Source: Saccopteryx bilineata (lineage: Eukaryota; Chordata; Mammalia; Chiroptera; Emballonuridae). From it: DNA of 64,000 bases. The DNA lies in assembly GCF_036850765.1 (NCBI RefSeq), contig NC_089495.1, positions 192,031,847 through 192,095,846 on the forward strand, in the 5' to 3' direction. Below are positions 55,601-63,611 of this stretch, piece after piece. The translations under genes and the position numbers were made by a program. Within the stretch, counting starts at the first letter, position 1; each line of letters opens with the position of its first letter. The notes under the pieces were generated by a model, which did not search any database, was not told where the DNA came from, and worked only from the letters and a program-made list of their open reading frames with translations.

Positions 55601-57438
55601 ATTGAAATAATACGAAAATGACCATTAATTTTACATAGAATCCAAAGTCTGTTAATGATTTCTTAGAGCCCCATTAAGTTCCCAGCAGACCCAGCTTGGG
55701 AAAGCATACCTTTATCATATTAGGATAATATTCTGAACACCTTTTCTAAATTCTGTTTCCCTCATAGTGACTTTTTATAAATTGTGAAGTTTTACATGTA
55801 GAGATTGTCATGTAAATTCGTTCATCTCTGAAGTGATGGGAGAGGTGGGCAGAGACATAGTTCTGCGTAAGCAGGGAAAACACAACTCTGACTTTGTTGA
55901 CTTGCTTCGTGGTGGCTTACGGAAGGGAAAGGGCTATCCACCCATGAGAAAGATATTTTGCATGGGACCCAAGCAAGCCAGCAAGAGGGAGTGGGTGTGC
56001 ACTCACCTGTTCGGGACCTGTCACTGAGAACCCATGTCAGTTCTTACACTCAAAAATTTCGAATTTGTTTTCTTTTTTTCAAAACTTTTTTGTATTATAG
56101 ATTTCTTTTCTAAAATCATGAATTTTATCCAGAGGATCTAGGCAATTGAATACTTAGATGTAGAGGAAGTTCTGTTCAACTTGGGGTTCTGGACCTCCGC
56201 CTAGGTTTTGGCACCCGTAGGACTTGATCATTTTACCTGAATGTTCTCTTTGTCTCGGACAGAGTGCAGAATGCTGGCTATTCTGTGAGCCGGCCGGAAG
56301 GTGACACGGGGAAGTACAAGTCCATTCCTCATCATCACCGAGGAGAAGTCCAATTTCTTGGAAGGTTGGTGCCATTTATTTGCTTCTCTTGCAAATATCC
56401 TCTATGCTTCGCATTTCCAGATGTCCCAGAGCCTGTTACAACCCTCGTCCTACTCTCCAGTCTCTCTCCAGCTTTCTGTTCTGACAGCTGTTCTGTAGTT
56501 CCGTGCATGTTTTAATTTAACTTTGAGACAGACGTTTAACGGTGAAATCAGACTTGGTGAAAACTTTGATTGTAAGATCTTTTAAGGAAATCGCTCATTC
56601 TGCACGTTAAGCCTTGAAATCTCCTCGGTAGCCTTCAGAGAGTGGGGCAGCGTCCACACGGGTCAGGTCTCTGGCTTACACCAACGTGACGCAGCAGAGT
56701 GGGCACCTTCTGCAAGCTCGCGTCCTGGAGGGTGTCGCTGGGCTTCTGTGCGTGTGGTGGCAGTTGCTTTAATACCCTCTCTGCTTTCAACATGTAAATC
56801 CCAGGTTGGGCTCGTTGGGGCGTGTGGACAGAGTGACATTTCTGCATTTTCAAGAGTGGCTCTTTGTCTTTTGTTAATTTAACCGGGGTGGGGGTGGGGA
56901 GGACTGCTCTCTGGAGAGCCGTTTCTGACCGTGTGAACTGTGTCTTCATGGGGTAACAGGGCACTGAATACAGACTCTGAGCCTTCCCATCTGATGCGTC
57001 AGCACCTTACGCCCACTGCCCACTCACTAACCTTGGGCAAGTCATCCAACGTCATGAACCTTGGTCTCCTTGTTTGCTTAAGGGGTAGATGCATTGAATG
57101 AAATATGTAATAAGTAAAGCATGTGGCATGAAATAGGAGGTGTTGCTAATAATAATGACAACATTTAGCATAGAGTAACTGAATGGCTGGTCACCTCATG
57201 CGCATGCTCCTGTGGTCTGCCCTGCTCCGTCCTCTGTTGTGAGGAGCTTGGACCCTTGCTCAGAGCTGCCTCTGTTCTCTGCATCAACAGGTATGCTCTG
57301 CTGAGGAAGTCCAAAGAGCGGCAGGGGCTGGACGGCCTCAACAACTTGAACTACTTTGCAAACATCACATATGACGCCTTGTATAAAAACATTACTGTCA
57401 ACTTGACACCCGAGCTGGCTCAGGTGACCGAGTACTGA
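40496..57438 (+). CDS. B4GALT5: Beta-1,4-galactosyltransferase 5, exons 2-9 (5' partial)
   Basis: Golgi type II membrane glycosyltransferase of family GT7. It transfers galactose from UDP-Gal in beta-1,4 linkage and with B4GALT6 makes lactosylceramide from glucosylceramide. The eight joined exons (1052 coding bases) give residues 39-388 with no frame break. Residues are numbered on a 388-residue protein. Visible motifs: PFRNR 169-173 (UDP site), NRAMLFNVGF 209-218, metal-binding DVD 234-236, WGWGGEDDD 294-302 (acceptor and catalysis) and HHHRGE 329-334 (His likely a metal ligand by family analogy). N-glycosylation sequons lie at 77, 81, 90, 111, 128, 364, 373 and 377. The product matches B4GALT5 throughout; B4GALT6 is the only close alternative and I judge it less likely from the stem and C-terminal sequence. 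Exon 1 with the membrane anchor is outside the window. Confidence 0.97.
40947..41118. mobile_element. Non-autonomous hAT, family A
   Basis: Starts CAGTGGTCGGCAAACTC and ends TTTGCGGACTGCTG. Perfect 8-bp duplication tgttagga at 40939-40946 and 41119-41126. A shorter variant of the 213-bp form. Confidence 0.92.
41130..42630. other. Intron 2 segment, mostly unique
   Basis: No gene or obvious interspersed repeat. At 42296-42337 a perfect 15-bp direct repeat flanks A6T6. Confidence 0.5.
42641..43423. mobile_element. Non-autonomous hAT, family C, 783 bp
   Basis: Inverted ends CAGGCGTGGCCAAC and GTTGGCCATGCCTG (13 of 14). Perfect 8-bp duplication gactagac at 42633-42640 and 43424-43431. The interior is very AT-rich on the left with a CpG-containing middle near 43075-43130. 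No transposase frame is recognised. Confidence 0.93.
44025..44310. repeat. MIR and L2 relics
   Basis: 'cactatcccacagactcctcacaagaactcagtacgg' is a MIR-type core. 'taccttgtactctgcttagaacataggggacgctcagtaaatg' is the L2 3' end in sense orientation. Confidence 0.5.
44408..44743 (-). repeat. Long tRNA-derived SINE with perfect TSD
   Basis: Antisense copy bracketed by 'ccttagcgggtaactgtt' on both sides (about 44390 and 44744). Confidence 0.92.
45655..45810. mobile_element. MER5A-like hAT relic
   Basis: 'tattgatgcc', 'gcaattagcctggggc' and 'aaaagcttctagatgattctaatgtgc' correspond to the second half of MER5A. Confidence 0.5.
46311..46699 (-). repeat. Older long SINE with repeated 'cgagccagtgacc' motif
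   Basis: Antisense. A 13-base G run at 46453-46465 lies where other copies have 'ttgaccgtggggct'. It ends 'gcaccatcgcctggtcaggc'. Confidence 0.85.
46886..47098 (+). repeat. Short SINE, sense, with C run and odd tail
   Basis: Head 'cctgacctgtggtggcgcagtggataaagc'. Internal C run at 47004-47020. The (AAAT)n tail is followed by 'tttgtggaagaccactcg' and a second A run. Flanked by 'aggaacactag' repeats. Confidence 0.88.
47100..48774. other. Intron 2, 3' part, no recognised gene
   Basis: (GT)n/(GC)n microsatellite at about 47326-47360. The rest is unique-looking. A T tract before 'aacctctctag' is the acceptor tract of exon 3. Confidence 0.5.
48775..48888 (+). CDS. B4GALT5: B4GALT5 exon 3
   Basis: 114 bases encoding the end of Asp84 to the first base of Lys122. 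Contains the sequons Asn-His-Ser (90-92) and Asn-His-Thr (111-113) and Cys114. Acceptor 'cctctctag', donor 'gtgagt' at 48889. Phase 1 at both ends. Confidence 0.97.
48889..50012 (+). other. B4GALT5: B4GALT5 intron 3 (1124 bp)
   Basis: GT-AG. Contains one family A hAT at 49181-49393. Nothing else recognised. Confidence 0.95.
49181..49393. mobile_element. Non-autonomous hAT, family A, full 213 bp
   Basis: CAATGGTCGGCAAACTCATT to AGTTTGCCAACCACTG. Same length as the copy at 34708. Flanking 8-bp sequences no longer match. Confidence 0.88.
50013..50137 (+). CDS. B4GALT5: B4GALT5 exon 4
   Basis: 125 bases, end of Lys122 to Lys163. Encodes the segment leading into the catalytic domain, ending CVPRWK. 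Acceptor 'ctgttcag', donor 'gtaggg'. The 3' boundary is phase 0. Confidence 0.97.
50138..51008 (+). other. B4GALT5: B4GALT5 intron 4 (871 bp)
   Basis: GT-AG, phase 0. No repeat or other gene recognised. Confidence 0.95.
51009..51125 (+). CDS. B4GALT5: B4GALT5 exon 5
   Basis: 117 bases, 39 whole codons (164-202). Holds the PFRNR nucleotide-sugar site at 169-173 in the first beta strand of the GT7 fold. Donor 'gtgagt'. Phase 0 at both ends. Confidence 0.98.
51126..51734 (+). other. B4GALT5: B4GALT5 intron 5 (609 bp)
   Basis: GT-AG, phase 0. A MIR-like stretch may lie near 51510-51610 ('tctagggaagtcaaggctagagg'). No other gene. Confidence 0.93.
51735..51922 (+). CDS. B4GALT5: B4GALT5 exon 6 (DVD motif)
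   Basis: 188 bases, Val203 to the second base of Leu265. Contains FNRAMLFNVGF and the metal-binding HDVDH (233-237), so this exon carries the core of the catalytic site. Acceptor 'ttcttttttag', donor 'gtgagt'. Confidence 0.98.
51985..53110 (+). repeat. L1 3' UTR, sense, split by a Tigger element
   Basis: 'ccctaaatgtccatcagcttatgaatggataaac' and 'acatgctaaatggaagaaac' on the left and 'ctgctaatgggtacaacg', 'gttacacaactctgaatacac' and 'gaattatgcacttgaaatggg' on the right form one L1 3' region interrupted at 52206-52868. Confidence 0.8.
52206..52868 (-). mobile_element. Tigger/pogo-like DNA transposon, internally deleted
   Basis: Inverted ends 'caggaggtcctcaggttacaac' type and its counterpart 'gttgtaatccgaggacccc', each next to TA, the Tc1/mariner target. 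On the minus strand 52494-52781 encodes a frame containing 'YRQVLEEKSSIFQTSLEQFF' and a Ser/Pro-rich tail, which resembles the C-terminal end of Tigger/CENP-B-like transposases. The rest of the transposase is missing. Family assignment is by reading only. Confidence 0.75.
53294..53416 (+). CDS. B4GALT5: B4GALT5 exon 7 (WGWGGEDDD motif)
   Basis: 123 bases, end of Leu265 to two bases of Arg306. Contains FFGGVSG and the GT7 signature WGWGGEDDD at 294-302, whose acidic residues include the catalytic base and acceptor contacts in the family. Donor 'gtacca' is weaker than the others but canonical at GT. Confidence 0.98.
54122..54578 (-). mobile_element. Young 5'-truncated L1 with perfect 15-bp TSD
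   Basis: Antisense L1 3' end: '(ttc)n, aatggggcaacatcaataaa' to 'tctattgacgggctttttggttgtttcc'. Flanked by tctggacttctttct at 54107-54121 and 54579-54593. Confidence 0.88.
54838..55029 (-). repeat. Short tRNA-derived SINE with TSD
   Basis: Antisense copy with (GA)n. 'ggtttcgaaccggcgacctcagc' B-box region. Flanked by 'tgtactttaagtttt' repeats. Confidence 0.9.
55287..55320 (+). pseudogene. Tailless 34-bp SINE head (5' half of tRNA-like region)
   Basis: Matches only the first 34 or so bases of the short SINE (ctgacctgtggtgg... gataaagcattga), stopping near the anticodon region, with no tail. Perfect 12-bp direct repeats ccttctaattta (55275-55286, 55321-55332) show an insertion rather than a worn-down copy. 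Confidence 0.88.
56263..56364 (+). CDS. B4GALT5: B4GALT5 exon 8
   Basis: 102 bases, end of Arg306 to two bases of Arg340. Encodes GDTGKYKSIPHHHRGEVQFLG. The His cluster is where B4GALT1 has a metal-ligand His. Acceptor 'cggacag', donor 'gttggt'. Confidence 0.97.
56365..57290 (+). other. B4GALT5: B4GALT5 intron 8 (926 bp)
   Basis: GT-AG, phase 2. No repeat or other gene recognised. Confidence 0.95.
57291..57438 (+). CDS. B4GALT5: B4GALT5 exon 9, coding part with stop
   Basis: 148 bases from the last base of Arg340 to TGA at 57436-57438. C-terminal residues 341-388 include three sequons (364, 373, 377) and end QVTEY. Acceptor 'catcaacag'. The same exon continues as the 3' UTR. Confidence 0.98.
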
Positions 57439-58280
57439 GATAAGGAGAGAATCTATGTTTGCTTTACCCACCACCACCGAGAAAGCAGCCTGATGAGATG
57501 TCTTGGGCTCCACATAGGAAGAGAAGTAGAAATGCCGTGTCCAATGAAGGATCCCAGGGTCCAAGGGAAAATGTGAGCAGAGGACACGCACAAAACGCCT
57601 TCACTGTCGGACCCGCTGGGACTGAGGGGTCAGCTCAGGGGCTTCTTTTCAGGACTAGCTTTCGATTTCCACAAGACGGATGTCTGTCCTGCTGCTCTTC
57701 TCCCCGTCCCCTACCCAACGTCACCCTTAGCCACAATCTTCGGAGCCGGAACTGTGATCCGCCGTGGGCCTGCCCCAGAGCCTGTTCCTGCGAATGGCCT
57801 TTGGAGCAGAGAGGCAAACCCACCACAGGGCAGCTGTGTTTTAGGAAGAGCAAATGAAACTCCACACACCATTCTTCATCTCTGGTGTTCTCTTTGGTTT
57901 CATTTTTTTACAAAAAATTACCTGCTTTGGGTGGGGATTGAGGGTGGAGGGGAGGGATTGGGGAAGATAAATAGACATGTAATAATCACTTCTTGAAGAA
58001 GTATAATTGTAAATAAGCCGTGTAAAATGCCTTTTTTAAATTTAATTTTATAGCTGGCTTCAATTCAAACTGAGGATTTATATTATTAGATCACTTATTT
58101 GGTTGGCAAATGCAGGAACTCAGTTAAAAAACAATGGAAGACTCCATCTCCCAAATTTCTGTCACTTTGGAAGGGAGTGGATTTAGGGCATGTCACAAAA
58201 GAACACAATAGTCCAATCTTTGTCCCTGGCAGCTCCCTCCGGCCCCACCCACCCCCTTCTTCCAGGATCACCGCCCCGAC

Positions 58281-59225
58281 GCTGCTCTGGGTTCTCCCCT
58301 GTCGGGTGGATGTGCTCTCCGCAGTCTCCTGCTGACCTGGGTTCTCCCCTGTCGGGTGGATGTGCTCTCCGCAGTCTCCTGCTGACCTGGGTTCTCCCCT
58401 GTCGGGTGGATGTGCTCTCCGCAGTCTCCTGCTGACCTGGGTTCTCCCCTGTCGGGTGGATGTGCTCTCCGCAGCCTTCTGCTGACCTGGGTTCTCCCCT
58501 GTCGGGTGGATGTGCTCTCCGCAGTCTCCTGCTGACCTGGGTTCTCCCCTGTCGGGTGGATGTGCTCTCCGCAGTCTCCTGCTGACCTGGGTTCTCCCCT
58601 GTCGGGTGGATGTGCTCTCCGCAACCTTCTGCTCCCCTGTCGGGTGGATGTGCTCTCCGCAGCCTTCTGCTGACCTGGGTTCTCCCCTGTCGGGTGGATG
58701 TGCTCTCCGCAGCCCTCTGCTGACCTGGGTTCTCCCCTGTCGGGTGGATGTGCTCTCCGCAGCCCTCTGCTGACCTGGGTTCTCCCCTGTCGGGTGGATG
58801 TGCTCTCCGCAGCCTTCTGCTGACCTGGGTTCTCCCCTGTCGGGTGGATGTGCTCTCCGCAGCCTTCTGCTGACCTGGGTTCTCCCCTGTCGGGTGGATG
58901 TGCTCTCCGCAGCCTTCTGCTGACCTGGGTTCTCCCCTGTCGGGTGGATGTGCTCTCCGCAACCTTCTGCTGACCTGGGTTCTCCCCTGTCGGGTGGATG
59001 TGCTCTCCGCAGCCTTCTGCTGACCTGGGTTCTCCCCTGTCGGGTGGATGTGCTCTCCGCAGCCCTCTGCTGACCTGGGTTCTCCCCTGTCGGGTGGATG
59101 TGCTCTCCGCAGCCTTCTGCTGACCTGGGTTCTCCCCTGTCGGGTGGATGTGCTCTCCGCAGCCTTCTGCTGACCTGGGTTCTCCCCTGTCGGGTGGATG
59201 TGCTCTCCGCAGCCCTCTGCTGACC
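58281..59225. repeat. Minisatellite, 50-bp unit, 19 copies, in the 3' UTR
   Basis: The sequence gtcgggtgga occurs 19 times, spaced exactly 50 bp except one interval of 38 bp (58601 to 58639). Variation is mostly at the 'gcagtctcct', 'gcagccttct' and 'gcagccctct' block: the first type clusters at the left end and the others to the right. The minus strand stays open in all three frames, which produces a 389-codon frame (58183-59352) that I do not regard as a gene. Confidence 0.97.
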
Positions 59226-60271
59226 GGGAGGCTGCCTTCCTACTGCAGGGGCGCTCCCTGCTCAGAGCAGACCCTTCCGGGGAGGCTCCCCGCGCATGCC
59301 CTGCTCCTTTCATCATCAGACAGAGCAGACGGCTGATGGCATTCCTCCCCACCCCCTCTTCATTTTAATTTAATTTAATATTTGCTCTTGTGGAACATAG
59401 TCATAATTTTTGAAACCTGTGCCTAAATTACCAACTAGCTTCAGTGATTCCTCCTAATATTCCCTTCTCCCCCCCCCTTTTTTTTGGTTTCTGGAAACAT
59501 TGTAATCAGTGTATAGAACTAATGAGCAGTCGAATGGTGGAGAACGCAGCCAGGAGCGGTGACACTTGTGTGCTGTGGGTCAGCTGGGGTCCAGGCTGCC
59601 CGAATCAGAGTTTTTGCAGTTAGACTAACAAAGCTCCAGGGTGCAGGAGCTGAGCTCTCCTCACACCCCGTGTGCTCTCTGAAGTCAGATTCTAAATTGC
59701 ATTTGAATTTGTGCCTCTCTGTTTTTCCCCTGAGCCAAATCCCTTAACTCACAGTCCCTGCTGACTTCTGCAGAATTCTGAAAAATGCCAGTTTTGTCCT
59801 CTCCTATTCCATAAAACATATTTATATATTGTGATTGGGAGTACTTTCTGAAGAGTACTTAGTATTTTTTTTAATTGCCTTGTTTGCCTTCAACTTGCTT
59901 AATTTTCATGGTTTACATGGATGTGCGTGTAGGGATATATTTGTGTACACATGTGTGGGTTGGGGTTTTTCCATTGCATGTGTTGGCTCCATGGACATAT
60001 GATCCCCACAAGCTGTGGGAGTGATGGGCCAGGCCTTGTTTTCGTTCACATTTTTGTTCTTTTGAAGAACAGAGTGATATTTAGAAAATCAATTGCATTG
60101 CAGAGTTCTTACTGGCTCATATGAGAGAGCAGGCTGCCGCCGCCCTTGAAAATGCCAGTAAGTTGTATCATAGGTTTTAAAAGAATTTGAGACGTTCGTG
60201 CTTTAAAAGACCTTCACGAGGGAACATTACAGACTTTGTTTGGTTTTCCTTTGATGTATGGTGCATATAGC

Positions 60272-60277
60272 AATAAA
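60272..60277 (+). terminator. B4GALT5: Candidate proximal poly(A) signal AATAAA
   Basis: Canonical hexamer in the 3' UTR, about 2.8 kb after the stop codon. The next 20-30 bases lead straight into the C-rich array, which lacks the usual GT-rich downstream element. Confidence 0.5.
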
Positions 60278-60296
60278 GATTATTTTCCGCTTTCTG

Positions 60297-60656
60297 TCCG
60301 CACCACCCCCCTGCACTCCCCCCTCACAGCCCCCCCGCACCCCCTCACAACCCACCCCGCACCCCCTGCACTCCCCCCTCACAGCCCACCCCCGCACCCC
60401 CCTGCACTCCCCCCTCACAGCCCCCCCGCACCCCCCTCACAACCCACCCCGCACCCCCTGCACTCCCCCCTCACAGCCCACCCCCGCACCCCCCTGCACT
60501 CCCCCCTCACAGCCCCCCCGCACCCCCCTCACAACCCACCCCGCACCCCCTGCACTCCCCCCTCACAGCCCACCCCCATACCCCCCTGCACTCCCCCCTC
60601 ACAGCCCCCCCATACCCCCCTGCACAACCCCCTCACAGCCCACCCCGCACCCCCCT
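60297..60656. repeat. C-rich minisatellite, 92-bp period
   Basis: Units of cacccc, ctgcactcccccctcacagcc type. 'gcaccccctg' recurs at 60359, 60451 and 60543, exactly 92 bp apart, with shorter sub-repeats of about 30 bp. The minus strand is G-rich with many G runs. Frames across it are proline-rich chance frames. Confidence 0.95.
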
Positions 60657-61606
60657 GACCTCTGCGCTGTCCTTGGGCTTTTCACCCTTCTCCCCTGTTC
60701 TCCTTTCCTCCAGCTGACGTCACTGAAGGCTGAGCTGCTTTCAGTGTGACAGAACTATGATGCCATTTGGAAGAATTGGCCAGGACAGACTGCCTGATAC
60801 TTGGCAGTGTTGTAAAGTGATCTTATTTGAAGCTTTTTTTTTTTGTTGTTAACATATTTACCACCAATGTTGGCAAAAGGCTAACACCTGATTTCAAAAA
60901 GAAAATGTATTGAGGACAAAAAGGAAAGGTCTCCTGAGGTCACTTCAGTTATCTTGGCAACCATGTGTAAGTTGGTGTCATTAGTGTGAAATCTCTTACT
61001 GTGCACTGTTAGTCGTTTACCCACCAAGCTGAGTATTGTGTGGGGAACTACAGTGTTAAAGCATACAGCCAGGCCCGAGGGCTGTTAATGGTGTGGAATT
61101 CTCATGTTAAAACAAAAAAGAAGAACAATAACCAAATGTGACCTTGTGCATACTTAGGCAGCTGAAATTCTTTAAGGCTACTGATGGCTGACCCCTTCAA
61201 TCATTCTTGTTTTTGACTCTTGCGGACAGGGAAACGCTTCTCCTTTCATACTTTTTTGGGGGGATGCAGTTATTTGCAGAAATATTCATCTTGACATTAC
61301 AGGGGCTCTTGTTGGAGCTCCTCTACCACAGACAATAACTGAGCAACAGCTACATGTATTGATTGTATCCACTCACCATTGACGATGACATTGAACGTAG
61401 CTAGCTTATTTCCATCACTACGTTTTGTGGTTGGTTTTTTTTAGCTTGTTCTTATGTTTTAAGAGGTGCCAGGGGTACACTTTTGCACTGAAATCTAAAG
61501 ATGTTTTAAAAAAAAAAACACTTTTCACAAAGATAGTCCTTTGTCATTACATTATTTACTCATGTGTTTGTACATTTTTGTATGTTAATTTATGAATGAT
61601 TTTTTC

Positions 61607-61619
61607 AGTAAAAAATACA
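61607..61619 (+). terminator. B4GALT5: Likely distal poly(A) signal (AGTAAA / AATACA)
   Basis: Two known variant hexamers lie in tandem, 10-25 bases before a plausible cleavage zone and followed by a GT-rich element at 61637-61655. Loss of conservation beyond this point could not be tested here. Confidence 0.6.
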
Positions 61620-61639
61620 TATTCAAGAACCAAGCCGTG

Positions 61640-63030
61640 GTGGTTGTCTCTCTTTTCTAGGACAGTTTGGCTTCTTGGGGGCCTTTCTTTCTTAGGGGTG
61701 TTCTCCTTCGTGTGTTCCTTCAAGCACTTGGCTTCTACTCTGCTCAGCTGACCCCTGGGTGTCCCTAAGAAAAGTACTGCCCGCCCGACCCCTGCAGCCA
61801 GACCAGTTGAGTGAAAAACGACCCATGTAGCAAAAGCACCAAACCTTGCTGTGCTATCCAGGCCTCCTTCATACCTGGTTTTTCTCTCAAGAATCAGCCC
61901 AGGTGATACCCAAGTCAAGACCCCTGGGCAAGGGGAGGAGTGAGGGTCCATGAAGTTTGGGTCCAGAAGGTACTTTGGGACCAGTTCACAGTTGGCCGTT
62001 GGCCTGATTCTGCTCAGAGATTATAATCATATGGATGTTCGCCGCTCACTAATACATAATGAGTGTACAGTTGTGTGCCTACATGGTAGGGATAGAATGA
62101 TCAGCAATAAGACAGGGTCCGTGTCAGAAGCTTACTGTCCTCCCTCTCGCCCCCTGCGCCACCCAGGTGGAGAGTATTAAAATTCCAACCTCGATAAGGG
62201 CTGTAAAGGAGGTATCTGTGGGCCACGTGGGCATGTAGAGCAGGTGTCCCTGAGGTGTGGGTGAGCTGGAGACGGCTGAGCAGGGCGCCGGTGAGCTGCA
62301 GGGATAGGAAGCCAGGAAGCTTGGAGAGAGCCTCCAAGATCTCCACTCAGTAAGAACTGAGAAGAGGGTGAGGAAGCAGAGCAGACAGGAAGAGAGGTCA
62401 GAGGAACACCAAGGATAGGACAGGAAAGTCAAGGGAAGAGATGTTCAAGGGTGTGGTCCACAGTAAGGATGTGGCAAAGACGGGATGGAAGATGAGGAAC
62501 AAAGCTAAAGGAGCAGCGGGGAGGACGGCGGTCACGTGGCAGATCCGTTTTGTTGAACTTGGAGGAGAAGGCACTCGGCCATTGGCCGAGACAGGAGGAC
62601 ACGAAGCGGCACTCTGTGCCGGCGTCTCTTGAATTTCATGGGAAGAGGGAAAAGAGGGCTGGCAGTTTGATCTTGGATTCCCAGCAGGAGAGACCTCAGT
62701 GTGTTCTTAAAGCAGAGGGAGGTGTCCACCAGAGAAAGACAGCTGCGTTTACCAGAGAGAAGCCAGCAGCAGGAATGGCTCCTGAACTAGTGACCGGGAG
62801 GAGCCTGAAGACAGGAAAACCCCGGGGGGGGGGGGGGACGAGGAACCCTTCGCCTGTGTTTCCGATTAGCTGACACAGACGCCCTGTGGGGACCAGGCTT
62901 GCTGTTAAAAGAGGAAGGCTCTCCTGCCACCAGAGTTCAGAGTTCGGCCAAACTGACTCCCAAGTAGTACTGCTACTTCCTCCCCACTCAAATTTTTTTA
63001 ATTTAGAGGAAGTCCGGTCATAAAAAATAC
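61640..63030. other. Intergenic sequence downstream of B4GALT5
   Basis: No gene, exon or clear interspersed repeat recognised. G run of 14 at 62824-62837. Confidence 0.5.
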
Positions 63031-63034
63031 TAGT

Positions 63035-63460
63035 TCCCATTTATTAAGGGCTCGTACTGTGCCAGGGGCTGTACTAATTAAGCACACTGTACACGATTAG
63101 TCCTTAACCCTGCAAGGTAGACATCGTTCCTTATTCTAGAGCACCCTTTCTCAACCTTAACTCTTGGCATTTGGGGCTGGAGAATTCTTTGTACAGGAGA
63201 AGGGAAGGTGGTTGTCCTCTGTAAACTGTAGAATATTCAGTTCACCGTTTCCTCCCCAGTGGTGATGACCAGTAATGTCACCAGGCATTGCCAGATGACC
63301 CTGGGGAGAGCAAAACCCCCTGGTTCCACTGCTCTAGGGCTGAGGAACAAGCCACCAAAGCCACTGCTTGCCCGAGGCCACAAACACCCAGGGAGCTAGC
63401 TGGCATGTGAACCCCAAGCCTTTTTACCCCAAGGCTTATGCTCTGAACCCTAAGCTGCTT
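63035..63460 (+). repeat. MIR split by a MER20-like hAT
   Basis: 'ttcccatttattaagggctcgtactgtgccagg' through 'aaccctgcaaggtag' is the first half of a MIR. 'ttgcccgaggccacaaacacccagg' after 63332 is its second half. Confidence 0.7.
63142..63331. mobile_element. MER20-like hAT inside a MIR
   Basis: 'ctttctcaacct', 'ggcatttggggctgg', 'ccaggcattgccagatgacc' and the terminal 'tggttccactg' fit MER20. Flanks ttctagag and ctctaggg agree at 6 of 8 positions. Confidence 0.7.
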
Positions 63461-63475
63461 CGAACCCAGCTTCTT

Positions 63476-63601
63476 TAATTTGTTGTTACATTTATTTATG
63501 TACTCTTTGGTTATTCTTGTATGTGCCCTGACTGAGGATCGAACCCACAACCTTGACCTATCAGGACAATGCTCTAACCAACTGAGCTACCTGGCCAGGG
63601 C
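63476..63601 (-). repeat. VES-like tRNA SINE
   Basis: 'gtgccctgactgaggatcgaacccacaacc' and 'aatgctctaaccaactgagctacctggccagggc' give a clear tRNA-like head of the VES type, antisense. Confidence 0.75.
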
Positions 63602-63611
63602 CTTACTTTTG

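Larger units (their letters stand above)
53417..56262 (+). other. B4GALT5: B4GALT5 intron 7 (2846 bp)
   Basis: GT-AG, phase 2. Contains a young antisense L1, a SINE and a tailless SINE-head fragment. The remainder is unique. Confidence 0.95.
57439..61632 (+). other. B4GALT5: B4GALT5 3' UTR (end inferred)
   Basis: A long 3' UTR is known for this gene. Here it would be about 4.2 kb, of which roughly 1.3 kb is minisatellite. The end is placed after AGTAAA (61607-61612) and AATACA (61614-61619), followed by GT-rich sequence 'gtggtggttgtctctc'. A canonical AATAAA at 60272 may give a shorter form. Confidence 0.75.

Noticed and set aside
58281..59225. Regular 50-bp repeats as a possible CRISPR array
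   Set aside because: Repeats are contiguous with no unique spacers, and the genome is vertebrate.
58183..59352. 389-codon minus-strand frame as a real gene
   Set aside because: It is produced by the 50-bp minisatellite, is open in all three frames, has no family resemblance and lies antisense in a 3' UTR.
60236..60749. Proline-rich frames of 140 and 163 codons
   Set aside because: Low-complexity C-rich repeat read in frame; no start context or homologue, and inside the B4GALT5 3' UTR.
63476..63601. tRNA gene suggested by a good B box
   Set aside because: The tRNA-like part continues into a SINE body and no mature acceptor stem or anticodon arm can be paired.
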